A stretch of DNA of 36,500 bases, taken from contig LLCB01000442.1 of the NCBI GenBank assembly GCA_001414345.1, positions 1 to 36,500 of the forward strand, written 5' to 3'. This document shows, one piece after another, positions 21,801 to 30,900 of the stretch. The position numbers and the translations under genes were made by a program. A model generated the notes under the pieces. It searched no databases and was not told the origin of the DNA. It was given only the letters and a program-made list of their open reading frames with translations. Origin of the DNA: Hymenoscyphus infarciens (lineage: Eukaryota; Ascomycota; Leotiomycetes; Helotiales; Helotiaceae). Position 1 is the stretch's first letter. Each line of letters begins with the position of its first letter.

Positions 21801-23070
21801 TCGTCTAAGAAAACTAATAGTAAAACTAAATAAAAACGTAAGAAAGCTACTTCTATCTTCTATTTTATAGTCTTATTTAATCTAAATTAGATATATAAAT
21901 TTAAAATACTTGATATTTCCTAGAAGATATCTTATATATAAAAAAGATAGAGAATAAATTAAGTCTATCTAACGCTTCTCGAGTATATCTAGTAGCTGAA
22001 TTGAATAGTATTATAACATTTATAAGCCTAGCTTAATATATAATATAATAGATAAGACTAGTAGTTATAAGTAATATAAAAGTTACTAGTAAAATAAGAA
22101 CTAAGGTTGAAATCTATAATTTAGAAAGAAGAATATAAGTTAGCTATAAGAACTTAGTACTTTTGCTTATATAGGTAAGTTTAAAAGAGAGGATTTTAGC
22201 TATTAAAAGAGAAAGAGAGAAGAAGAAAGATATAAATTCACGATTTAAGATTTATAATCTAAGATAATAATCGACGACTTAGTCTTAAAATCTATTATTC
22301 TAAATTACTTATTATAAATTTCTTTACTTAACTATTTCAAATAAACAGTCTCTATATCTCTATCTAGTACTATATACTTTTTAAAATCTTAGAATATTCT
22401 TTAATCAACTTAATTACTCTAATATTCTTAAATAATAAGATCTAATAATATAATAGATAAGACTATTATATAACTAGCAAGGACTTCGGTGTCTCGGATC
22501 TCTAGCTAAGCTATAGAGTTAGTAGCTCTTAAGCTTAGATAGAAGTAACTAATACGAGATTCGCAAATACAGATGTCTCCTACTTTCCGCCTTCTCGATA
22601 TCAGTAGCCTTAATAGCCTTCAGCAGTAGTATAGATTAGAAATGAAGCTCTTTATTAGATATAATACGTGTAAGACGAGTTAGGAGTCTATATAAGAGTC
22701 TAGTAAGTATATTAGCTATATACTCGGTTTGTAATTACTATCTTAGATAGTTGAAAAGAGTAATATTAATATTTGAATATCTTAGGCCTTTATTAATTAC
22801 TACGGACTTGAATCTGTTAGCTTTTATACTTGTTAATTAAACTAAGTTTACTCTCGAGCCTAGATAGCTCTCTATTTAATTTAATTATACTCTAAAGTTT
22901 AGCGTACTTTAATTACTTAAGTAAAAGATAGGGATTATCTAATAGCAGTTTTACAAAATATCTAAATAGTGAGTCTAGTAAGTTTAATTATTATATTATA
23001 TTATTTATAAGTCTTTAGGTAGTTTTAAGTTAATAAAATTAATTCTTCTATACTTCTTTTCACTCTGAAT
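18881..23070. repeat. 4.2-kb AT-rich RIP block
   Basis: TpA-rich DNA with few CpA/TpG and no ORF above 60 codons; it is degraded repeat DNA. Identified parts are an LTR-like relic (about 20215-20535) and two less-degraded islands (about 20403-20450 and 22480-22640). RIP-like stops occur in every frame I read, and no element boundary is visible on either side. Confidence 0.7.
20215..20535 (-). repeat. LTR-like relic, inverted relative to 9735-12675
   Basis: Read on the minus strand it starts at 20535 with TATAATAGCACGAAATATAT and GTATATAGAAGTGCG, matching the LTR start at 9735. It then has about 170 bp of unrelated sequence, and resumes with LTR-matching AATACTAGGCTCTAATATAG and AAGAAAAGGAAAAACTATC (about 20235-20295). 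It is either a diverged LTR variant with a different central section or an LTR carrying an insertion. No partner LTR is found nearby. Confidence 0.6.
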
Positions 23071-23437
23071 CACTTTTGTTTATACGAAACATTACGTCGG
23101 AAACATTACTTCATTATCTTGATTTTCGTAACCTCTTATTTTCAAGAATTCCAATTGATTGAAGAGGGAATGCTAGTGTATAAGTATGACACAAAGCATG
23201 TACTGAAACAATCCACACTGGAAAATAAAAGAAGAACGCCTCCGCCATGTGTTGGTGATCGTGATCCTCCGTCGCTCGAAATCGCAGTAGTGTAAAAAAG
23301 CAGAGGTGTTTGCCAGATGCTGCAATATTTTCTACTCCCCAGAGTCCCTCCCTGGTAAACATAACTGTATTGTAACCATCGCCTCCGTCGAAATGTTCCG
23401 TCGCTATGCCCCCAGAGGAAAGATTACTATGGCCATC
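23071..23437. other. 3' flank of the 23438-24097 gene
   Basis: Normal-composition DNA from the RIP-block edge to the stop codon of the minus-strand gene. It probably contains that gene's 3' UTR. Short overlapping frames show no domain. Confidence 0.45.
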
Positions 23438-24097
23438 TTAATTGCCGTCTTCTCCAGCGGCACCATTTGCTCCTGCGTTTCCGCTGCCATGTCTCTTCTT
23501 GAGAGTCTTGACGACATCACTGTAGACATCGCCATTTGCAAGGCCTTGTTCCAAGCGCTTGGAGGATGCGTGGGGGTGTTTTGACCAACAATAGTACTTC
23601 TCCCGAACTCCCTTCCAGGCATTCTTATACTGCGTATCCGTATAGCCAGCGGGTGTTGCAGGTTTGGTGAAGGAGGGTCGCTCATCTTGGGCCCAGTTAT
23701 TGCGCTTTGGGCGGCGAACACCACGGACCAACTTTCCAAAAACATTGAAGCCCTCGCATCTAAGTCGTTCCTCGGTGAGTTGCAAGACTGCTGCGATGAT
23801 GACCGGTGAGAGTGCTTGGGTGCGGGTTTCGTTTGGTGCAAGTGCCTCTCTCGCCTCGTTGGTGATTCTGACAAAGTGATCCCATTCCTTTTGTTTCATC
23901 ATGTCGGGGCAGTGGGGTTGTAGGATACCAACGATGGCCTTAGTTTGGCTGGCGGTGGAATTTGGATCCTCGTAGTCGGGAATGATGGTGTCAATCTAAG
24001 TGTAATAGTTAGTAATGAGCTCTGCGTGGTTTGGGGATACGCATACTAAGAGAGCCAAATCCTCTTCACCGTTGTTCTCAGAGGCTACAGATGCCAT
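23438..24097 (-). CDS. Hypothetical protein, weakly Myb/SANT-like
   Basis: Two exons on the minus strand, 24097-24047 and 23995-23438, give 202 aa. The intron (24046-23996, 51 nt) has a GTATGC donor, a TACTAAC branch and a CTTAG acceptor, which decides the start at 24097. The acidic N-terminus is MASVASENNGEEDLALL. A middle helical-looking part (WDHFVRITNEAREALAP) follows, then a Lys/Arg-Pro section (VRGVRRPKRNN). After that comes TDTQYKNAWKGVREKYYCW, reminiscent of helix 3 and the basic end of Myb/SANT-like domains (Q-x-K-N-x-W pattern). The tail is low-complexity Gly/Ala/Asn. A chromatin or DNA-binding role is only a guess. It lies next to the RIP block, on the same strand as MRM1. Confidence 0.7.
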
Positions 24098-24867
24098 GAT
24101 GATTGTATGCAAGGTGTACGATGATTATTGAGCGGGTAGCAGTGTTTGAAATTGAGGCAAATGATGACAGAAATGCTGTGGGTGTGGTTGCTTTGAGAGA
24201 TAAAGCGTTCTGGTTGGTTCGGTTGTTTCAGGGGTTGCCTAGGGGGTGAGTTGGCTGGGTTACCACCAGTGCCTAAACCAAAACACTGGGTTATCACGTG
24301 TGAATGGGAACAACCTAAGAACAAAGAAAACTCCAACCTGTGTATCTTGCTAGTTTTTTTGAGATATATTATTGAAATAGACAGAAAAGAGCTGACACTT
24401 ACTACGCGAACGAAAATCTTTTGAACTACCAAAAATAATACTTCATTCACTAATTATAACAGTGACTAGTTTGGTTTACAGGATATACTCTATTCAAAAG
24501 GATAGTTAAATCAAACAACTATTACTTAGATAAACATCTATACTCGATACTTCTAAAGCTTTCTAAACTTTATTTATTTAACCTAAGTGTTTCAAACTGT
24601 GTAGAATAATCAAATTAAATAAACATTACTTAGATAAGAAGGAGAAATGAGCTTACACAGGGTAAAGGTTTCATAAAACAAATTATTCAATAGAGAGTGA
24701 TAGAGGCCAGGTAGGTAAAGCTCTGCACGTAGGCAGCAAATTGTATCATTAATTCGAAAGCCCAAAGACAATTCGGTGTATATATCTCCTCTTCTTTTTC
24801 TAAATTTTTATACATATGGTATTCATACAGATTGCTCGATGGCAGGGGTGATGGTGTTATACAGTAT
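24098..24867. other. Intergenic region between MRM1 and the hypothetical gene
   Basis: These 770 bp should contain the MRM1 3' UTR and the promoter of the minus-strand gene starting at 24097. A CACGTG E-box lies at about 24295-24300. The stretch from about 24450 to 24640 is AT-rich but keeps CpA/TpG, so it is not RIP-degraded. No gene is seen. Confidence 0.5.
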
Positions 24868-26919
24868 TTAAAACAGATCATTCGAGCTCTTCTCGCTCGC
24901 TTCTTCGGTAACCCCTGCCTCGTCAACTAATGGTGTGATACTTTTTCTGTTCTGGCCTAGAAAGGAATTGGTAAGAATCCCCGCTGCGACACTGACGTTC
25001 AAACTATCAACCATGGACTTTTGAGCACGACCTGGGATGTAAATCTTGACATCGGCTTTCCGTCTTAGGTTCATTCGGAGACCATCTCCTTCTCCGCCCA
25101 ACATGAGCACGCAAGGATCGTGGACAAGAGGGTCGTCCAGCTCGTCAGTAGAGATTGACTTGCGAGATCTTTGGGCATCCTTTCCAGCTGAAGGCGCCAC
25201 GGCAGCATATATTTTCCATCCCGCCTCACGGGATTCTTGAACGAAAGCCTCGGGTTTGCTGATTGAAAACAGAGTTATGTTTTCAGAAGCACCTGCAGAT
25301 GCTTTGAGAACAACGGGGGTGAAAGAAGCGCTATTGCGAGTTGATATCGCAACAGCGCTAGCACCCAGGAATGATGCTGTACGAATAATGCCTCCGAGAT
25401 TTCCAGGATCTTGGATGCTATCTAGCAAGAGAACCATGGGTTTTCGTCCGGACCGTGCTTTTGGAAGGTTGATAAAATCGGCTGTGCCGTTGACTGCAGC
25501 ATCTTCTCGTGATTGGGCATCTACCGTGACATTGAACCCTCTTTGGCCATCCTCGTCTACAACCGAGCCCAGACTTGTGATAGGTAACCTTGGAAGTGGT
25601 GATGCCTCCAGAATATAACCATTGTGAGGTCGTCCTCCGCTCATCTTGTCCATAAGCCTCAGCCCATCGCCACTTACTCGAGATACTTTGACACCGCTCG
25701 ATCTTGCCAGCGCCTCGAGATCAACATCACGATCCGAGCTAGAACGTTCCCGGTTTTCGCCCGTGTAAATGTATAACTTATAAAGCTGCCTTCTTGGTAT
25801 TCTTGTTGAAGTCAAGGCTGCTTCTACGACTGAAGTCCCGTACAAGAACTCAGATGCTGGTGTTGTGTATGGTATAGAAAGCGGAATTCGAGGGTCAATC
25901 TTGGCGATCCGCGGAGTTGTTGCAGGTTTCTCGCGACGAGTCATTGAGAACCTATTTTCGGTTTCTGCAGAATTATCGTTGTCGGCGATTCTTCCAGAAT
26001 CCCTTCGATCGCTTCCAACTCGTGCCTCCGGATTATTTTGCTTGTAGGGTCTACTTCTAACTTCACGGGGCGCTGCGTCGTCCGGATCCAATCCCTCAGT
26101 CAATCCCGACATTCCTTTTGGACCCCATGTCCTCCTTATGTGAGATGGATTTCCACTCTCTGTTGTTGATGAGTCTCTGCCCAGCTTGAAGCGGCCCCGT
26201 CCCTCAGTTATTTCCATTGGCCTTGGCTCCCACTGTCTCTTCTGGTATGACGAATCTCTGGTCGACGACGAAGACTTGGGGCTGGAAGCATTTCGGCGTC
26301 TCTCTCCGTATGATTCTGGAAGGGACTCGCGAGGAGGAGGGTTGTGGAAGTGGTGAGGATGCCTGGGGTTGAAATTTGGGGTATCTTTGCTTTCGAAGGT
26401 TCTTCTCCCTGCTTGTCTTGCCGATGAGCCTGAGTTTCGTTCATCATCGAATGGTGTCCGTGGACCGCCTTGTTTTCCATATGCAAATCGACCTTTACTC
26501 GCATGGCCTGCTGGGTCGGGCTTCTTTCGCGCCAGCTCCTGATCCGTCTTCACTAGCTTTATTCCACGATATATTTTCATCTCCTTGGCTGTTGATCTAT
26601 CATCGGCGGCGTCTCTATCTCGATTGAAGTCTCTGCCTCCATCTCTACTTTTGGCCTTGGGCCTGTCATCCTGAGTCCTTCGGCCGGATTCCGCGTCTCG
26701 TGAAACTAGACCGTTTCGTTCAATGTACTGCTGGCGCGGGTCGTCTGGTTTGCGCTCTTTGAAAGGGCTTCCTCGAAGTGCGAGTCCTTTGGATTTTCGA
26801 ATGCCGCGAGCAATGGCTGTGTTGACCGAAGCAGCTTTTCCAGCGTGATAAGATAGGCGTGATGCAGGCAGAATTGTTCTCAAATACCCAATATGGCGTA
26901 TTAGGACAATGCTGGTCAT
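24868..26919 (-). CDS. MRM1: Mitochondrial large-subunit rRNA 2'-O-ribose methyltransferase (Mrm1)
   Basis: SpoU/TrmH-family methyltransferase that 2'-O-methylates a conserved guanosine of mitochondrial large-subunit rRNA (yeast Mrm1/Pet56). It is a single exon of 683 aa, longer than yeast Mrm1 because of a long, charged, probably disordered insert (about residues 40-340, rich in Arg/Asp/Ser). The N-terminus is presequence-like (hydrophobic, Arg, no acidic residues until about residue 50). The substrate-binding domain starts near residue 357 (FLYGTSVVEAAL). SpoU motifs: motif 1 DSIQDPGNLGGIIRTA (about 499-514), motif 2 LMLGGEGDGL (about 602-611) and motif 3 DSLNVSVAAGIL (about 635-646). The conserved Arg, Glu and Ser-Leu-Asn residues are present, so it should be active. 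A minimal uORF overlaps its start. Confidence 0.92.
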   Translation of the reverse strand: MTSIVLIRHIGYLRTILPASRLSYHAGKAASVNTAIARGIRKSKGLALRGSPFKERKPDDPRQQYIERNGLVSRDAESGRRTQDDRPKAKSRDGGRDFNRDRDAADDRSTAKEMKIYRGIKLVKTDQELARKKPDPAGHASKGRFAYGKQGGPRTPFDDERNSGSSARQAGRRTFESKDTPNFNPRHPHHFHNPPPRESLPESYGERRRNASSPKSSSSTRDSSYQKRQWEPRPMEITEGRGRFKLGRDSSTTESGNPSHIRRTWGPKGMSGLTEGLDPDDAAPREVRSRPYKQNNPEARVGSDRRDSGRIADNDNSAETENRFSMTRREKPATTPRIAKIDPRIPLSIPYTTPASEFLYGTSVVEAALTSTRIPRRQLYKLYIYTGENRERSSSDRDVDLEALARSSGVKVSRVSGDGLRLMDKMSGGRPHNGYILEASPLPRLPITSLGSVVDEDGQRGFNVTVDAQSREDAAVNGTADFINLPKARSGRKPMVLLLDSIQDPGNLGGIIRTASFLGASAVAISTRNSASFTPVVLKASAGASENITLFSISKPEAFVQESREAGWKIYAAVAPSAGKDAQRSRKSISTDELDDPLVHDPCVLMLGGEGDGLRMNLRRKADVKIYIPGRAQKSMVDSLNVSVAAGILTNSFLGQNRKSITPLVDEAGVTEEASEKSSNDLF

Positions 26920-26924
26920 CGCAT
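26916..26924 (-). promoter_or_regulatory. Minimal uORF overlapping the MRM1 start codon
   Basis: On the minus strand, ATG CGA TGA begins five bases before the MRM1 ATG. Its stop codon overlaps the main start (ATGA). If the transcript starts upstream, leaky scanning or reinitiation would be needed to translate MRM1. Confidence 0.5.
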
Positions 26925-27936
26925 GAATTAAAAGGGAGGAAAATAAGTCGAAAATCGGCCGCCGAGGGAAGAAGGAAAGCGTTCAAAAGAGGGTGTGATG
27001 TTTGATAATATACTACGGAGTATGGGAAAATAAAATGTTCTCGGGGCCCGGGCCGGCCAGGATCTTCGGCTCCGCAAAGCCCCACGCCTTCCAGGTTATA
27101 GGTACTCAGAGCCAAGGTATGCAGGTGCAGGTCTTTCTGGAACTTTGCCGTGTTGTCTCAATTCCAAGTACGAGCCTATACTTGGACTTTGCATACCGCG
27201 GTATTTTACTTTTTGCTCTGCAAAGAAAGTTTAAATTCTAATTGGAAGGAAATACTGGGTAATCATAGCTCTAATTTATATATAGATGTTGTGCTATTAC
27301 ACAATTCCGTACCTTTCTTCTGATTCCACCACCTCGGTTATTTTTAATAGCAGAGATTCTTTGCCTTCAAATCAGCTAAGCCCATGTTGGCGTCACCTTC
27401 TCATCCCCTCTATTTAATGTACCTTAGTATTACTCGGCATTTCAATGTTATAAAAAACCTATGAGAGCCTTATAAGTCAGGCACCAATAAGATAACATTA
27501 CCGGCCGCCGAATTTGCCGATATCTTAGCGTCTTTCATAGCGCGATTTATCGCGTTAAGTGGTAGCCAGAACCCCCTCCGATTGTCAACACAAACCACTT
27601 CACCAAAATTTTCGAGAGAACCGCACAAGGCACCGTTTCCAGACCTTGCTACTTGTATATCTAGCCTGTATTTCAGGTTGATTCCCTGCTCTACTGGCGT
27701 TTCTGTTCAGCGCGCCCTTCTCCGGGCATCGAAATAGCCGTTTTCATCAGCGACAGGACATGCCAGCGAAGAGCGCAAAGTTTCTTGTCTGATAGAAAGG
27801 TGAGTGGCTATCTAATCTCGCACTGAAAAATAAGCTAACGGATCTTCGGGCAGGCTTTCACTTTCAGAGCGTTGGAGATTCCCCAGAATCCCAAGCAACG
27901 ATAGACCCAGATCCAAGATAGATACAGATCGACAAT
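26925..27936. promoter_or_regulatory. Divergent promoter region of MRM1 and the Mit1-like gene
   Basis: About 1 kb between two divergent starts. It includes a GC-rich palindromic patch (GGGGCCCGGGCCGGCC, about 27039-27054), the palindrome CGCGATTTATCGCG (27541-27554), and on the plus side a 5'-UTR intron at 27800-27853. No TATA box is evident near either start. Confidence 0.5.
27800..27853 (+). other. 5'-UTR intron of the Mit1-like gene
   Basis: A GTGAGT donor, an AAGCTAACG branch and a GGGCAG acceptor define a 54-nt intron ending 83 bp before the ATG at 27937. It lies outside the coding region, so its support is only the splice signals. Confidence 0.6.
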
Positions 27937-30900
27937 ATGCGTACCCGTACCGCCGCTGCGACCGTGCCAGAGTCGGAAGAGTCGGACGATGAATTGAACC
28001 ATACACCAGAGAGAGGCAGCGCGGAGAGAGAGCCTTCCCAGCCCCAGTCGGTATTGTCACATAGATTTCGAGAGTCGCAACGAAAGGAAGCCGAGAGTCG
28101 CGCGCGCAAGTCAGAGTCAGTAGACAGTCAGAGCAGTCAGATCGCAGTCATGGTAGCACCACCTTCAAGGCCCTGGGAATATCAAAAATATCGGGGTGAC
28201 ACAACTGTTGAATCGGTGTTAGAAGAACTCGAGGGAGATGACGGGCAAACTGAATACAAGATCGAGTATGAAGACGGGAGGAAAGCAATTGTAAGTGGTC
28301 CATCTCTCTCGGCTCTGATGTCTTAAGCAAGCTTGGTTTACTGCCTTCATTCACCCTTTCCCTGGATCTTGGATTAGTTCTATGGCCTACTCATCCTGGA
28401 GCTGTTATTTCTTACAAACTCTAAAATTTTCTCAATCGAGGCTATCTATGTACCTTATGACCTTGCAGTTGGGGTTGTCTTACTTGCTGTGCAAGGCGGA
28501 CTACAAGGTTGTTAGGGCAAATGTCTAGATGCCCTTTATTGGGCCTCACCAACGAGGCTCGCTTTCGCTTAGACTGCTAGCGCTGGTCTAACGGAACCCG
28601 TGACTTGGAAATCTCCAAAGTTCCATCTCATCCCTTTTACCTCTCAAACCTTAAAACTCTCTTTTCCTCATCGCACCTCCCCCAACTCACCTTCCTTCCA
28701 ACCTCTGTCTTAACTCAATATTTGATGCCGATGGCATTATTGCAACGGAAGCACGACTGAGCCTTCTTTCCGTTTGGTGTTCCCAAGTGCGTCTCTTAAG
28801 GTTGCACAAAGTCAAAGTCTTCAGCTTCACTTTCCTTCTCAAGCTACCACCACAAACAAAAACGTCATATTTCTCAACAAGCTGAAGCTAATCTGATCCC
28901 CAGGTCTCCTCGGACAAGCTGTTGAAGATCCGAAACGGCCAGAACGCACTGGACCTTTTCAACGATAAGGATATGAACTCTTCATCAGAGGATAGCGGAG
29001 AACCCATCAACACTCGTCCCAAGCGAGCTCGCGGCAAGACCTCCAGCAACGGTTTTGTCGATATATCCAAGATGCAGCTTGATTCTGAGGACGAGGACGA
29101 CCAACAAGGACCTAAAAAGCGCCGCCTCGATAAGGGCGCTGTTTCACGGTTGGCTGGCAATGCCACACGGCAAAGCAGCCGAGTCAATAGTAGTCGCAGC
29201 AGCCGTCATACATCTCAAGCAAACCCAGATGACGATGACGATGAATCAGATGATGGCTTAAACATCGCAACCCATACAAGAACACGACGAGGAGCCCGAT
29301 CAACTGGCGAATCATCCAAAGGCACACGTGCTTCTGCTCGTGTCACTCGTTCCGCCATCCCCAGAGACCAAGACGATGAGGAGGAGGACGAATTATCTCG
29401 TGATGCCCCGGAGGCAAGCGATAATTCCGATATCAGCGAGGAGCCCAAAAGAAGAGCCACAAGATTCAAGGCCAAAGCTGCACCCCTCAAGCCCCTCAAG
29501 TCTAATGGCAAGCGACCTAGTCGTCGCCAGTTTATGGCGGACGAAAGCTCCGGGTCTGAGCAACCAGAGCAGCCTACTCGGAGATCTGGCCGTGATCGAG
29601 TCAGCAAAAACATGCGGGAGAAGGACCTGGACGAGGAAGTATATGCAGATGAAGTCGCCAAAACCAACACCCCCAAGGTCATTAGTATCCGCGAGATCTA
29701 CCAGCCAATTGCGAAAAATTCCCCTTTCAAACTTTTCCACAACCACCGATGCGATGTGTGTTCTCTTGATGGAAATAGTATTGCCAAAGGCTTTTTGATT
29801 CACTGCCAAGGCTGCTCCTCGTCGATACACAAGAACTGTTTGGGCTACAGAAGCGGCCGAAAACCCATAGTCACCAAAATTGGCCACGAGAATTTCGTGA
29901 TGCAGTGTCGTCGGTGTATTGGTCTAGTAAGAAAAGATGATCCATCCGCCCCTCGCCTGGATGTCTGTCAAACATGCAGAAACCCAGGCCTTGGTTGCAA
30001 AGCATTTTCCACCAAGAAGACCGCAAAGCAAGAGGAGAAGATCAGGGAAGAAAATGGCGGAGATGACCCTATCACCGAAGTTTCGGCTGATCTTGTCAAC
30101 AATGCTAGCAATCTCTTGTTTCGCTGCACGAAATGCCAACGTGGATATCATTTCGAGCATATTGACCCTAGTCGCAAAGTCAAGAAGGGAAAATCTGGAG
30201 AGGAAGATATCGATGCGCTCCGTGAGGCTCGTCGCAAGGAGTTCAGAGACTGGCAATGCACTGACTGCCGCGAGCATCCCACCAAAATTACGGGTCTCGT
30301 CGCCTGGCGACCTGCCAATCGCAAAAACTACACCCAAGGTCAAACAATTAATGATTACGAGGAGGATGAAAAGGAGTATCTGGTGAGGTGGGAAGAGCAG
30401 TCGTATCTCCGTTGCATTTGGATGCCTGGCAGCTGGGTCTGGGGTGTGACTGTGGCCGTCATGCGGAAAGCTTTTGCAAATCGCGACGAGGGCATCAACG
30501 AAACCCCCAAGTGGACAAAGGAAGAAGCTATCCCAGAAGATTTCCTCCGAATGGAAATCATATTTGATGTTGAATATGATGACGATTTCTCTCCTAAATC
30601 AGAGGCAGCTGACAAAGCCCGGATCGACAATGTCGAGCGGGTTTTAGTCAAATTCCAAGGTCTTGGTTATGAAGAAGCTGTCTGGGAAGAACCGCCTAAG
30701 CCAGATGACGAGGAACGCTGGAGCTGCTTTGTGGCTGCATACAACGAGTATGTGGTGGGAGTCTACTTTACTCGTCCCGCTCCGTCGGTGATGAAAAAAA
30801 GTGTTGATGCCTTCCGCGCTCGACCGTTCAAGGTGAACGAGAAGAAGCAGCCAGCTTCGCTTGTTGGAGGACAATTGATGCCTTACCAAATGGAAGGTAT

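Noticed and set aside
23404..23874. A 156-codon minus-strand frame.
   Set aside because: It overlaps the 23438-24097 gene in another frame; only the latter is extended by a good intron and start.
28500..28620. A tRNA or small RNA inside the long intron.
   Set aside because: I could not fold a cloverleaf or find A and B boxes there.
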